Of a DNA stretch of 64,000 nucleotides, positions 21,808-34,673 are shown one piece after another. Made by a program: the position numbers and the translations under genes. The notes beneath the pieces are model-generated. The model saw only the letters and a list, made by a program, of their open reading frames with translations, made no database searches and had not been told where the DNA came from. Each line of letters starts with the position of its first letter. The stretch's first letter is position 1. Origin of the DNA: Celoporthe dispersa (Eukaryota; Ascomycota; Sordariomycetes; Diaporthales; Cryphonectriaceae); assembly GCA_016584495.1 (NCBI GenBank), contig WAID01000004.1:3410001-3474000 (forward strand), given 5' to 3'.

Positions 21808-23719
21808 AGTATGTCTGACATTACAGCTGTCGAGGGCGTCGAACGACTTTTGGATAAAGACATGGGGGGGGGAGGAGGAGGAGGAGGAAGCTGTTGACTC
21901 GTTCTTGTACATAAGTATGGCTTTGTGCTTGTCTATCAATGCCAGGAGTTGTATATATAGGTTTGGGACTTGCATAGGATATAAATGAGCAAAACCTTTA
22001 TACACATATATTGGCATACTCCAGATGTTGAACTTTAGCCCCCACACCCAATATTCTGTACCGTAGTTGAGAGCATTGTCAACTCCACTCTAGTGACTTT
22101 GTCTGTGGGCCTTCGGTATGTTGCGAAATTCGGCTCGTCGGGTCTGCTATATGTGTGGTGGTGGTGGTGGTGGTGGTGGTGGTGGTGGTGGTGTTGGCAT
22201 ACAATTGAACAGGTCACAGGAGTTGCTAACTGACGGCTTACTCCGAGGGCGGGAGGGATAGAAGGGGGGGGGGGTTCCATTAATTTAACTTTTGCGAAAA
22301 ACGGTTCTTAATGGGCGATGATGGAGATAAGTTCCTCTATGCAGTGTCCATCTCAACCTCGCAGCTCGCCTAAATTACCATGTTATCAAACCTTAAACGA
22401 CGAACATACTTCCACCAAGTATCCCAAGTGGGAACATTATTACTTCAAGGTTCGTTTTTTTTTAAAAGAAAAAAAGAAGAAAAAAACCAAAAAACCAAAA
22501 AAGAACAACGTCGGCAGATGAGCATGAGAAGAGGTGATCAACATCGATAACGGTGCATGAACGGTTAGCTTGCTAGGGCTGACCGCCTCAAAGGATCTCA
22601 GGTGATTTATCCTATCGATTCATCATCCTCATCATGCTCATCACCATCAGCTGCATCGAAGCATCTGGCTGTTGGTCCTCCAAGTGCTGACAGGCTTGCA
22701 GGGGACCATCGTAACGTGGGCGAATCCCTTCGCTTGCGCAACAGGTTCTGTTCTTCCTCCCGCCGGGCCTAAACTAAGCCTTATCAGCACCACGCATGCT
22801 GTGGCACCTCGTCGCGATATTGCGATCCTTCAGCGGAGGGGAGTCCAGGCATCGATACAGGCTCCAGCGGGTTGACTGTGTCAACGGCGGCGGCTTGCCT
22901 GCTGTGGGAACTGAAAAGACAAGCACCGTAAGTGCTGGCAGTGGGGTCAGCTGAATAGGTTGGCCAGGGGAAGGATCTGTATCCCAGCGGTGTGGGAAGC
23001 AACTTCCCAGCGAGTCAATCCCATCCTGACCCCTACCCCTCCCCCTTCCTCCTTCCCTCTTTCCCTCCGTGGTGTATCTGTGCTGGTTGGTTCCAGGTTC
23101 TACAGCAGGCAAGCCCGGGTCGGCTGCAGGTTTTTTTCTGCTTCCTCCTTCTCCCCTACAGTGATTGTGCTCGGGTCGGCCTAACGTAGGCTTCGGAGGA
23201 CAACATGCCTGGAATACATCCTAGATGATCATCCAATTGATCTTCTCCAGGGTCTTTTTGACCTTTAGGATGAGCGGGGACCGCCCACTCCCCCCCCTCG
23301 CCAGTACTGCCAGCTGTGACTTGGCATGGCCTGGAACGATAACTGCGGCGTAATTACCCATCATGGATCTATCTGCCCATCATCTACTTATGTTGGAGGC
23401 TGAAGGAGTCTCTCTCCCTCTCCCTCCCCTCCTCCTTCTGTCTGTGTGTTGTATGGACACCTCAAACATGAGGGGACGACGTCGTCTTGTCGCGTGAGAG
23501 AGGCTCAGTTCGGACTATCGCGTTGCCAGGTCGTCTCTCGCTCTCTCTCTCTCGCTCGCTCGTTTACGCATACCCTGGAGTATGCACCTCGAGGGTAGGA
23601 GGAAGACTAGGCAAGGTCTCACTCACCCGTAGCGCGCTCAACTCAGCTGGGGTAGTCCAATATCCCTTATATGTCAGCCTGGACCTGGAACCAATCACCA
23701 CGACGAGGAGCCGGGAGTC
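21808..23719. other. Intergenic region with simple repeats
   Basis: No gene is supported. The stretch contains a GGT trinucleotide repeat (22155-22193), a G-run at 22265-22274, an A/AAAAAACC-rich segment at 22456-22505 and C-rich patches near 23035-23060. The final 200 bases, with CT-rich repeats at about 23535-23555, are probably the promoter of the membrane-protein gene. Confidence 0.45.
22155..22193 (+). repeat. GGT trinucleotide microsatellite
   Basis: About 13 uninterrupted GGT units in non-coding DNA downstream of the pectin methylesterase gene. On the other strand it reads as CAC/ACC repeats. Likely length-variable between strains. Confidence 0.95.
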
Positions 23720-26415
23720 ATGAATTCAGCCTCAGGCCAGCAGCAGGGCCGCCGAGTGGCACAGCAGCCGCCCGAAGTCCGAGATGAAGTAGCAACAGAT
23801 GCCCCCGTGCCCAGGGCGGGCTCCTTCACCTCGCAGACCTCAGCAGCAGCCGCAGAGAAGGACGGATTGACGGGCGACAACATCGCAGTCCCGACCGTGA
23901 GGGAGATGGACACCCAGGGCTTCGACCTCAGCTCCCTCGGCGGGCCTCCGCTCAGCAGTTATCATTACCACAATGGCCGGGACGACTCGACGACTCGGAT
24001 GCCTTTTCATAGCGAGGGGTATTTCCCCGAGGGCGGGACGACGACGACGACGCCGCCACCACCACCACAAATGTTGAGTCCTGAAATCGTCGACGATGGG
24101 TATGGCAAACAGAGGACCCAAAACATGGGCTCTCACCTGCATTTACTCGGTGGCGGCCCACCAGACAAGATGAAGAACAACAGCAATGTTCGAGCCGTCT
24201 CGTTTGAGCCATCACCGGCAGCAGCTTTCCCACAGCAGAGCCCTCCCCTGGGCAGACAAGACACATCTGGTTCTGGCTGGACGGACCGGACACCACGACT
24301 CAGCAGGTGGTTCATGAGGCCAAGGTGGCATTCCTCCTTCACCATGTACATCTGTTTCCTCTTTGGCTTCCTCTGCGCAGTCGGCCACCACATCTTCTAT
24401 ACGTACCTCAACGGCGAGGTGGCCAACAACCAGAGTGAGATGCTCCGCTACGGCACGTTCCTGGCCTACGCCACCAAGGCCAGCTACGGCGCCGCCATCG
24501 TCTCGGCCTTCAAGCAGCGGGTCTGGGTCACCGTCCGCTCTCGCTTCATGAGCATCAGCGGCCTGGACTCCATGTTTGCAGGCGCGGAGAACATGCTCTC
24601 CATGCTCAACGTTGACTTTCTCAGAGACGCAAGGGGGGCGTTCGCGCTGGCCCTCTTTGCCTGGCTGACGCCCCTCATTGTCATCCTGACGGCGAATACC
24701 TTGCTCGTTGAGCCCAAGTCTATCTGGTACACCACCTCGTGTCCTGGCGTCCGGAGCCTTAACTTCTCCTTTGAGTCGACAAACAACTGGCGCACGCCGA
24801 CCTACATTGACGGGCTGTACGAGATCCCTCTGTCCCTGTGGAACACCACCAAGAGGACAAACCAGACCGATTCGGACTGGTTCGACTACTACACAGGCCC
24901 GGGCGCCGGCCTTCAGCAGACTGCCACCCTCGCAGCCTTCATGGAGGAGGTCATTCCCGTCAAGAACGCCTCTGCGAGCATCTGCGGATCAGGCTGGAAC
25001 TGCACCTTTGTGGTCGAATTTACCGCCCCGGGATACAACTGCACCGAGCTGGCCAGCGGCGTCGGCTCCGAGGTCAGCAATCTCCAGCAGGAGTCCGGAG
25101 AGGCCGTTGCGCCCTTCGGTACCGATATCCTCCTTCCCGACGGCGACTACAGCTACTACGCCTTCACCAGCGGAGGCGAATACTCCTCCACCCAGCTCAA
25201 GGATGTCGGCGTCAGCGGGATCCCCAACACGCTGCCCCCGTACCCAGAGCACTTTGGCGCCCTGCGCACCGAGCCCGTCATCTGGATCGGCTATGCTCTG
25301 ATGAACAATCCGAACCAGACGCAGCCCCTCCGGAACGAGTCCGGCTGGAGCGAGGCTTTCACGCCCAAAGTGTTTGCCTGCGAGCACAGGGAGACGCTCT
25401 ACGTGGTCAACTTCACCTACGTGGGCGAGACGCAGAGCACCGAGATCGTCTCGCAAAAGTTTGGGGCCCCCATCATCAACACGACGTTTCAGCCCGACGT
25501 CATGGCCAGCGACGGCACGCAGGACAACACAACCGCCACGCCCGAGTCCAACTACATCTACCCCAACGACACAGCCGTGTACCGAAAGGTAGCCGCCTAC
25601 CACTCCCTAGGCGAGATGCTCCGCAACTTCATAAATGGCACCATCTCCATCACCGACGACGTGACCAACCCGATCGAGAACACAGAGGCCGTCCAGACGA
25701 AAGTCCTCGACTCCCTCAACAACTACTTCCCCTACCCCGAGCTCGCTGTCCAGATCCAGAGCTTGTACCAGGACATCATCCTCTCCCTCTTCTCCAACCC
25801 GCAGTTTGTCGAGGTCGTCTGGGCCGCCAGGCCCGGCGAGCAGAGCGGGACTCTGCTGCGCGGCGGAGAGCCCGGCAACCTATCCGACTACGACCAGCCC
25901 TGCCGCCTGTTCCGCACCGCCAACGCCTACAGCTACAACCAGCGCGAGCTGTGGACCGTCTACGCCACCGCCACGGCCGTCACGCTCGCCAGTGTTGTTG
26001 CTGGCACCTTGCGATCCGGGATAACGGGGGGTCACGCGCAACACGCACTTCTCCAGCGTCGTGGCTGCCACGCGGGGCCCTGCGCTCGAGAAAATCGCAT
26101 GGCAGGGCCCGCTGCAGGATAGAGGTGATGTCCCGGCCGAGGTGAAGAAGCTGCGGCTCGGGTATGGTGTGCTGCGGGATATGGACCGCAGGCTGGCGGC
26201 GTTAGATATCGGGCCGGATCCTTACCTCGTTATGGGCGAGCAGGAGGAGGAGGCTCGGCGGAATGCTAATCCCGGTCGTCCCAGTCTCGGCGGGAGGACA
26301 TGGAGGAGTCGGGCTTATAGTTCGGGGGTATCTTGGTGGGGAGATGAGGTGTGGCTTTGGGCTGAAGGGGGATGTGGACCAGAGGCATCGGGAGGGAAGC
26401 CTATTTCATCAGTGA
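23720..26415 (+). CDS. Large fungal multi-pass membrane glycoprotein, with three frame breaks
   Basis: This is a ~898-aa membrane protein of a family widespread in filamentous fungi and often labelled only as integral membrane protein. The first ~190 residues are a disordered, Gln/Pro/Ser/Thr-rich cytoplasmic tail. Hydrophobic helices follow (MYICFLFGFLCAVG, a region near AIVSAFKQRVW, and FALALFAWLTPLIVIL), then a ~450-residue extracytoplasmic domain with many Cys and N-glycosylation sites (NCTF, NCTE, NFTY, NGTI). A final helix (VTLASVVAGTFAI) precedes a cytoplasmic C-terminus. Three single-base corrections are needed: one T missing at about 26009, one G missing in the run 26026-26031, and one extra G in 26324-26328. 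With them the protein ends FGLKGDVDQRHREGSLFHQ at 26415 and the length is exactly 899 codons. Function is unknown. Confidence 0.75.
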
Positions 26416-28000
26416 TTCAGAGGCCTGAGGAGGCTGGATGGTTAATTAGCGTATGTGTGTATACTAATAATGAAAATACAAAAATCGTCGAACCACGACG
26501 TTACACATGGAAGTCTCTTGGGCTCCGGAAGAATCCATTGTTGATGAATATGGACACTGACCACTAGTTGAAAGATGAGGGTTTTGTTGCTTTTGATACC
26601 TCTACTATGACCTGGGTGAGATCCTCAGCCTATGACTATAATATGCCCAATATATTTCCAGCCTCCGTTATCGACAACTATATTATGAATGCTCGCACCG
26701 TAATTACTATCGATTTGAACTCTTGTGCTGCGATCCACCGTTGGTCTAAGCCTGGGCGACAGTAGTATTTTATATTACACAGCATCGTGTACGTATTTTT
26801 TTTTCAAGTACTTCATAAATTAGTACTAACCAGCTGAAGAGAAAACCTATTTATATTTTATCTTGACACTGAGTCTGAGGTTACGCCCACACTGCACTGA
26901 AAAGCAGATGCGGAATTCTCACTGCCAGTATCTAGCTCGCGTCAAGATCTCCAGAAAATTCAGAATAATCAATATGGACATGGAAAATATCTCTTGTAAT
27001 TATCACCACCAGTGCTATTCACCGCCTATCTGAATACTTTTTATTTTCTCCAATGAACAGAACAATTTAGTTTGGTCCTTACAAATTTTAAAAGTAGTGG
27101 TGATACGAGCTGCATTTTATTTAATACTTCCTATAACTACCTCCCCCCCCCTCCCTCTTATTCTTATCATGTTCAGGCATGAACTTGCGTGAACTCGGAG
27201 CCTATGTGGAAATCCAAACAGACACACCGATGGGTCCTCATGGCAATCGCCAACGCGATAACCCTTACTTGTAAAGTAAGTATACGTACCATCCTTGTTG
27301 AGCACACCGCAGAGGTCAAAGTGGCCGTGGAGTCGGACAGGGCAGATGTCCCCCCGCCTACGTCCTCATCAAACCAATACTAAGGACACCACGCCTAACT
27401 ATCAAAGCAGATGGCGTGTCAGGATTCCTCCAGTGGAGAGGTCTTACGAGCGCTAGTCACGCTACGAAGCCAAGGCACCGCGGACGGGCCGAGCGAACAC
27501 TTCATCTCCTGCAGAGGTTCGCCTCTGCTGGCGAGGTTATTCCCGTGGAGGGGTCCCCACAGGCTTTCCCCGGATCTGCAGTGCGCCCCCTGCGGACCTC
27601 ACTTTTGTCTCCTGCCCCTCCAGACCCGCCCTGCTGTGTGGTTCTCCACCCATTCAGAGACCATGTGACCTTTTTTTCTTCCCTTTTTTTTTTTCCCTTC
27701 TTCTCCTTCTTGGTCGCATTCGTTGCGAGGTTTGGACCTATACCGCAACTTTCACCACTACCATGTACCTTGCCGATCGGATCGGATATCCGAGCCAGGC
27801 TCGGCTTCAAAGATGGGGTGGTATCATGTAGTATCTGATCGATCGAAGCGTGAAAACCCCACAGTCGTGGCGTGGCGGCCATGGGGGGTGAGAGCGAGGG
27901 CCTTCAAAGAGGCTTGATCTCGCAGTGGGATCTGTAGGACCGGATTTCTCTGACAGAAGTTCTCCTCAGCTGCCGTGACTCGTGAGCCAGGACCAAGAAG
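26416..28000. other. Intergenic region with an AT-rich block
   Basis: From about 26430 to 27140 the DNA is much more AT-rich than its surroundings, with frequent TA. The frame following the membrane-protein gene is open from 26061 to 26767 except for one TAG at 26565-26567; its later part (GFVAFDTSTMTW, IDLNSCAAIHRWS) looks protein-like but I do not recognise it. The block may be a decayed gene or mobile element. From 27,150 to 28,000 I see only promoter-like sequence, including T-rich tracts at 27670-27710. Confidence 0.4.
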
Positions 28001-30065
28001 ATGTTGTCGTCTCTCGCCTCTAGAACAATGGTGGTGCTGCCACTCGCAACGGCTCTGTTCTCCGCGTGGGCGACGACGGGGACCGTTATTGAGGGCCGAT
28101 CCTCTCATGGTCCATTGGCCTATACACTGAACGGAACATGTAAGCCAGTCCCGTCGTGGTCGGATGAGTGTGGATGGGTCTGCTGTCGACCGTTAACGCA
28201 GGCTGACCTGGTCCAGACGAGGGAACCTCCCTTCCACAGCTCTCCCAGGAAGTGTTCCTCGGCGTCCCCTACGCCAACTCCTCCCGCCGGCTCCACCTAG
28301 CCTCCTCCCTCAACGAGACATGGGACGGCACCTGCCCGGCTTTCGACCAAGGAGCCACCTGCCCCGGTGCCACCACCCAGTACGCCTACGGCTGGGAGAT
28401 CGCCGAGGACTGTCTCAACTTCAACCTCGTCCGCCCCGCCGGCGTGACCCCGAACCAGTCCCTCCCCGTCATGGTCTGGATCTACGGCGGAGGGTTCTAC
28501 CAGGGCGCCGCGCGCGACCCGGAGTTCAACCAGTCGTGGATCGTGCAGACGTCGCAGGAGATTGGGCTGCCTGTGATTGTCATCACGCTCAACTCGCGGC
28601 TGAGTGCTTGGGGGTATATGAACTCCGAGCAGGCCATCAGGCAGGGCGTGGCTAATCTGGGCTTGCGGGATGTCTGGAAGCACCTGGAATGGCTCCATGG
28701 TACGATGCCTCGAGAGGCCAAAGAATATGACCTGTTATCGATGTGAATTGTGGACTACTAACTTGACTCAAGAGAACATTAAAGGTTTCGGCGGTGACCC
28801 CAGTCGCATCACGGTTATGGGACAGTCGTCGGGTGGATTGACTGTGGAAATGCTGGTAGGTCAACTCTCGATTCAAAAGGGCCCTTTGAAAAGTAAATGC
28901 TCAGCCTTGTTGTCTAGGCGATGGCATACAGCGGTCAGCACTCCCTCTTCAATAACGGGATCACCTCCAGTATCACCCTCTTCTCGCCCTTCTGGTCCAC
29001 CATTGCAGCACAGCAGTCCCTTTACCAGGACCTCCTCAACATCACCGGCTGCTACTACGACAACGACAGCATGGAGTGCCTCCGGGGTCGTGAGTATTAA
29101 GCACCCTGCTCTCCTGCACATGCAAGACACGCATCTCCTGTGTACGATGGATGGCCAGGCTAACCAGCACTCTCCTCGGACTCTTCTGTAGTGGACTTTG
29201 CGACATTCAACAAGAGCATAGCGTCACTAGAGGGAGGCGGCAAAGGCTGGCGCCCAGTAGTCGACGGCGACTTTCTCAAAAACTCCCCCTATTTCCAGTT
29301 CGCCAACCAGCAGATGGCCAACATCCCCCTCCTCGTGGGCAGCAACTCAGATGAGGGCCTAAGCACCTTCCAGACCTCCTCAGACACAGACGACGAGCTC
29401 GCCGCCGCCCTCCAGGCCCAGATGGGCGTCAACGCCACCATGGCCCAGGAGCTGCTCGCCCTGTACCCCGCGGGCGAGGGCGTGCAGTACCCGCCCTACT
29501 CGCAGCCCATGGACCTCGACTGGGTCAACCTCACCGCAGCCGTGGGTAAGGCCTCGGGAAACATGACCCGCAGGGCCTATGCCATGGGCGGCGACTGGTC
29601 GTCCATGTCCGGCCGAAGGCTGACCGCCTCGCGCTGGGGGGAGGCTACGCGGGGGCGCCCGTCTACTCGTACCGCTTCGACACGGACGTCCACCGGTTCC
29701 CGCTCACGACGACGGGGCTGGGCTTCAGCCAGCACGGCGCCGACCTGTCGTATGACTTTCGCCTGCCGTATGTGCCGTATACGGATAACTTTCCCCTGGC
29801 CAACGTGTCGGCGCTCCATAATGTGAGTTATGCTATACAGGCGACGTGGATCAGCTTCGCGTCGACGGATAGCCCTAATCACCATGGGCTGGGGTGGGTG
29901 CCCGAGTGGCCCGAGTATACCGAGTCCAAACAGAATATGGTCTGGAACGGGACGTTGGACAATACGTTGAACATACATATCGAGAACGACACTTTCCGGC
30001 AGGACCAGATTCAGTGGTGGATGGATCACTGGGGATATCTGTTGCTCCAGGGCTTTCCCATATGA
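28001..30065 (+). CDS. Secreted type-B carboxylesterase/lipase, five exons, one frame break
   Basis: This is an alpha/beta-hydrolase of the cholinesterase/type-B carboxylesterase family, secreted via a signal peptide (residues ~1-24). Exons are 28001-28139, 28217-28699, 28773-28855, 28918-29089 and 29192-30065. Splicing creates LNGTYEGTSLPQLSQ and WLHENIKGFGGDPS, both family-typical. The nucleophile is Ser226 in GQSSGG; the acid is probably the Glu of SDEGLSTF and the base the second His of SPNHHG. An oxyanion-hole GGGF (IYGGGFYQG) and a conserved AEDCLNFN segment are present. Between about 29625 and 29650 the frame must move by one base (a missing base near the CTCGCGCTGGGG segment) so that RRLTAS connects with YAGAPVYSYRFD. 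This gives exactly 584 codons. It is tail-to-tail with the Zn2Cys6 regulator. Confidence 0.85.
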
Positions 30066-30515
30066 CGAGATGATTCAGGCCGCAGCGGGAAGCAAACCAC
30101 AACTTGGGCTAAAGGACCATAGTGCAAGGAGCCAGAATAGCACAGGATGTGGTATCATGACAATACAGACTCAGGTCAACCCACTAGAGCCCGCAGGTGC
30201 AGCATATAAATTCGCGGTGTTGAGGCCTGCTGCAGGTCGGATGAGCTCGAGAACGTCATCGCAGGTGGTACTGCTGACTCTTCCGTTTCTATTACCTCAG
30301 TGAGTGGCGGTGCTGAAGATAGGTCGATGCCTAGCTGTGCCTGGAGATATAAAACCAATTCTCACAAAGTCTCTTAGCCCAATAGCATTGTATTCCCCTG
30401 ATAGACCGAAGAAAAAAAGTTAAAAAGGGAGAAAAAAACAAAAACAAATCACGCACACATTAATATTATTCTGACATGATGAGGAGTACATACTTACGAA
30501 CGGACGAGATGGTCT
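30066..30515. other. 3' intergenic region between esterase and regulator
   Basis: A short region between convergent genes. An A-rich stretch at 30405-30450 probably belongs to the 3' untranslated regions. No gene is seen. Confidence 0.45.
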
Positions 30516-32111
30516 TCACACAATCAAGCAAGGGTCCGTCATCCCTCTCATCTCTTGTAACCAGTTCACAGTCCCTCCACCATCCCGAGCGCGTCTATCC
30601 CTGGTCTCCCAGATACGCTGGAGCATATCTATAGCCGACTCGACGTAGCCCCAGGGACACACAAAGGATGTTGCAAACTTGATGGCGTGCATGCGGGTGA
30701 GACACCACTGCCTGCGGTCGGGGTCATCGGCCTGGGCACCAGCCATGAATGTTGACCAGACCAGCCCCTTGGCAAGAGGGTGCTCCTTAGGCACCTTCGC
30801 AATGTGATCCAGCAGGTCGCTGTGCAGCGAGTCTGTCGTGGTGTGCAATAAATCTCCAACACCCGGCACAGCGAGGAAGATGTACATGCACGCCGCGAGG
30901 CGCTGGATGTTGGCCATGTGGACTCGGATCTCGAGATCATCGAGGGCTGAGAGATTCTGAATGTTGTACACCCAAGTGATGACGTCAAACGCGAGGAGGT
31001 CTTCAAACAAGGCGACAGCTTCCGTCAGGTCAGAGGGGGAGAGCCTGCTTGCCTTCAGCAGGACATCCATCACGAAAGGCGCAGCGCACCCATAGCTGAA
31101 CGCCGCTGCTTTGTCCAGCGCCGATACGATTTCCACTGGCCTGAACACTGACATTGATGCATCCTCTGGGTTTGCAAATACCGAGCCCAGGATGTGGTAG
31201 GTGATGCAGTCAGCGACAACAATGTCAGCCAGCTTGGCGACCCCTGAGGGCAAGCCGGAACTCCCGAGACTCTGGATGGAGCTGAGCAGTTTTCCGGCGG
31301 CCTCGATGTGAGTCCTCCACTTTCCCCGCCCAGATTCTATCAGATCAAAGTTGATGAAGAAGACGACGGCGATCATAATGATGGGTCGATTTGCCGGGTC
31401 CAGATGGTCAAGGGCCTGGCGGAGAAGGTGGTACGCCCTGCCCTTGGCGGTCAGGGCGTCCACGAGCTGCTGGTGGTGAGGAACGCCGCGGCAGCGGTAG
31501 AGTGCGACCATATGCACCGCTGATGTCGCGAGGATGATCTCGCGGAGGTACGAGAAGTCGTGTAGCAGTGGAAGCATGAAGCGGAAAGGGTTGGTCTCCC
31601 GGTCGAAGGAGACCAGGTCTTGACAGACAGACCTGTCGACTTGTTGGGGCAACACAGACGTCAGCCCATGCGTTCAGATGAAAGTCTACACCGGGCCAGG
31701 GCCGAGGCTGGGGTCGTCTTGTGACTTACAGTGACTAATATAGAATCGTTTCCCCGGGCCGATATCCTGCAGCAGAGGGTCCGCAAGCGAGAACTGGATC
31801 GAGGAGGCGAAGCTGAGATTCACCGCTTCTGGTCCTCCCGCCGGGCGTGGACGGAGGACCAGAGCATCGTTCCCCACTCCTCTGCTCAAGGACCGTTGCT
31901 TCGAGGCTTGACCGGGCGGCCCGCGAGCTGTGGTCGTATTGGTCCACCGGAGGAGGAGCCCGTAGCCGAGACATACTTGGCCTCGCGCATGGCACTTCTC
32001 GCAGCCGGGTACTGAGCGGTCGCACCGCAGCCGAGCCCGGCGACAGTTGTGGCACGCATTTCTGGGTGGCTTTATAAGGGAGGAAGTTCTGGGGTCTGTC
32101 AAGTCTGGCAT
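30516..32111 (-). CDS. Zn2Cys6 transcription factor, two exons
   Basis: This is a nuclear fungal-type regulator of 501 aa. Exons on the minus strand are 32111-31730 and 31639-30516, joined by a 90-bp intron (GTAAGT donor, AAG acceptor). The splice makes FYISHFDRSVCQDLV, matching the usual start of the fungal regulatory domain. The binuclear zinc cluster occupies residues 20-47 with spacing CX2CX6CX6CX2CX6C (CHNCRRARLRC then PGCEKC and GQVC). The rest is a helical regulatory region (for example NPFRFMLPLLHDFSYLREIILATS). Its start lies 844 bp from the start of the divergent MFS exporter, and the secreted carboxylesterase lies on its other side, so local control of these neighbours is plausible but not shown. 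Confidence 0.92.
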
Positions 32112-32955
32112 GCTCCCTTCATCGTCGCACGATCACTTGCAGCTGCAGAGCGCTCACGTGCTGCTCAATATCCGATGCGCATGGCGTACAGGGGAGGGGG
32201 GAGTGAGCTTCTAATCCCGATGCGGTGGAGAGAGACATGCGGCTACTGTGTAGAGGAGGCTTGTTGGGGGGGTTTTTTCTTTTCTTTTTCTCTTCCCCCT
32301 TCTAATGGAGAGGGGGTGGGCTGAAAAGTTGCAGAGTGGGAGGAAGGAGGTGCCTGATTGAACCTTGGAAGCCACCACACAGCGAGAAAGAAGTCGTCAT
32401 ATCACAAACCCACTGCGTGACTGCCTCATGAATCAAGGGCGTTTACATAAGCAACGGCCACTCGGTCTAAGCCCAGTCGGGAAGCCAAGACACAAGCCGT
32501 GCATTAGCGCGGGCCATGTCCCGCTGCGTCGGAGACGCCTTCTTCAACTTGCCTTTGGTATGACGGCTCTTGGTCCCTTCCTCCTCGAGGCTTTTCCCTT
32601 CCAGGCAGCCAAACAACAATCGATGCATAAAAAGTGCAAGAGATGGACGCTAAGTTGGAGCAGATTTCTATATGACACAGCTGTCCTTGAAGAGACCTAG
32701 AGGAATAAAATTTTTGTTTGCACGTATTATGTATACCGTATAATGTTCTCTGAAAGGCGTAGACAACACAATTCTCCACCCTCTTAACTTGACCCACTGG
32801 ACACGAGTAATACGAGCAGTGGCGGGCTCTGGCCGTCAGAGATATAAAGAAGAGAAGGGAGAAAAAAAAAGAAGAAAGACCTCTCTGCCTGCTACGTTGT
32901 GTTGCACGATGTATCTCATGGAGACGAAAGGTAGACCCGCTCGAGACAAATCAGC
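32112..32955. promoter_or_regulatory. Shared divergent promoter of regulator and MFS exporter
   Basis: This 844-bp region separates two divergent start codons. It has a T/C-rich tract at 32270-32305 and an A-rich tract at 32855-32880 just before the exporter. CGG/CCG half-sites suitable for Zn2Cys6 proteins occur, but they are too frequent in this GC-rich genome to be assigned by eye. No gene is seen in it. Confidence 0.4.
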
Positions 32956-34673
32956 ATGTTCACCAACTATGATCCCGAGGCAGACCACCCCGGCCCTGTA
33001 TGGGCCCAGGGAGACGACCCGGCTCTCCAGAAGGCAGAGCTCGAACGCCTAGGGAGAGAGAGGCCCAAGATCTTCTCGACGGCTCTCGAGGAGATTCTGT
33101 TCTGTGCATCCATGTTGATGTCCATGTTGATGGCGGTGAGTTGTTTGGCAACACTACGATTCTCGGTCTTCTTCTCCCTCTCTGCCACTGACTAACTAAT
33201 TATGAATCTGCTGGATCCACTAGGAATATTTCATCTCTGGGTTCAACATCTTCCTGCCCCTGCTGTCGGCCGAGATGCACATTCCGGAGAGTGCCCAGGT
33301 ATGGCCATCAAGTGTCTTCTCGCTTGTGACCGGGTCCTTCCTCCTGCCCTTTGGGCGAATCGCAGATATATACGGTGGATTCGTCGTCTTCACCGGCGGC
33401 CTGGTCTGGTACTTCATCTGGACCCTCGTCGCCGGCTTCAGCCGGAACTACCAGATGCTCATCGCCGCCCGGGCCCTCCAGGGCTTTGGTCCTGCCGCGT
33501 TTCTCCCGGCCACCATGATGATCCTTGGGAAGACGTACAGACCCGGTCCGCGAAAGAACCTCATTTTTGGTCTCTATGGCGCCTTTGCACCGCTGGGGTT
33601 CTATCTGGGGATCATCATGGGCGGTGTCACCGGCGACCTGCTGTCGTGGAGATGGTACTTCTGGCTCGGCTCGATCATCATCTTCGTCGTATGCCTTAGC
33701 GGGGTCTTCAGCGTCCCCAGAGACATGTCCCAGACAGGCGGCGGCGGCGGCATGGACTACTGGGGCGTCATGATCACCGTGCCGGCTCTCGTCCTCATCG
33801 TCTTCGCGGTGACAGATGGGGCCCATGCACCAGATGGGTGGAGGACAGACTACATAATCGCCACCCTGGTGCTCGGTGTCTTGCTGCTGGGAGCCGCCAC
33901 GTACGTCGAGGGGTGGGTCAGCCCCCACCCCCTTCTCCCAGGGGAGTCTCTTCAGGCCAAAGCACATGAAGACTCTCGTCGTGTCCCTCACCTTTGCATA
34001 CGGTGCGTACGGGGTCTTCATGTACTACGCAAGCTTCTAGTAAGCCCCCCCCCACTCTCCCTGACCATCAGCTGCACCTGACCTGGACAGCAGCGCTGAC
34101 CTGGTGTTACTTACTAGTCTCACCAACGTTATGGGATACAGCACGCTCCGGACGGCACTCGCCTTCACACCCATGGCGGCGGGCGGTGTCATTCTGTGCA
34201 CCGTCGGCGGCTTCACGCTCCACATTCTCCCCGGCCGCTTGCTCCTCGTGCTCTCGGGCGCAGGCTTCCTGATCAGCACGCTCATGTTCGCGCTGATCCC
34301 AGAGGACGGCTCGTACTGGGCCTACATCCTCCCGGCTATGATTGGTTCCACCGTGGGCATCGACATCACCTACAACGTCACCAATGTCTTCATCACCACA
34401 AACATCCCCGCGAAGCACCAGGGCGCGGCGGGGGCTCTGATCAACACCCTGGTGTGCCTGCCCATCAGTTTGTTCCTCGGGCTGGCGGACGTGGTGGCTG
34501 CGCACTATGAGCCCAGGGGGGAGAGGGCAAGTTACAAAGCTGCGCTGTGGTTTGGTGCGGGCTGTGCCGTGGCTGCGCTTGTCCTGTTCTGTTTTATAGA
34601 TACGGGTAGAGCGGAGAGCCAGCTTCGGGTCGAAGAGCGAGAGGAAGGGCGGCGTGGCAAGGGCGGGACGTAG
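32956..34673 (+). CDS. MFS drug/exporter-type transporter, three exons, one frame break
   Basis: This is a major-facilitator exporter, probably of the multi-helix DHA2-like drug:H+ antiporter group. Exons are 32956-33135, 33224-34039 and 34091-34673; after one correction the product has 525 aa. Helices and motifs include EYFISGFNIFLPLLS, GRIADIYGG (loop 2-3), AARALQGFGPAAFLPA (antiporter-like motif C region), GFYLGIIMGGV, WRWYFWLGSI and NVTNVFITTNIPAKHQGAAG. A G-run at 33941-33944 has one base too many; removing it turns HPLLPG into GSLFRPKHMKTLVVSLTFAYG, and the frame then matches the exon-3 phase exactly. The gene is divergent from a Zn2Cys6 regulator. The substrate is unknown; export of a toxic or secondary compound is inference from family and context. 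Confidence 0.87.

Noticed and set aside
20839..22047. 402-codon minus frame opposite the pectin methylesterase
   Set aside because: It mirrors the CE8 catalytic exon; the plus strand has all active-site residues and intact splicing.
24838..26145. 435-codon plus frame overlapping the membrane-protein gene
   Set aside because: It is an Arg/His/Gln-rich out-of-phase shadow, although a few codons around 26011-26030 are used in the corrected reading of the membrane protein.
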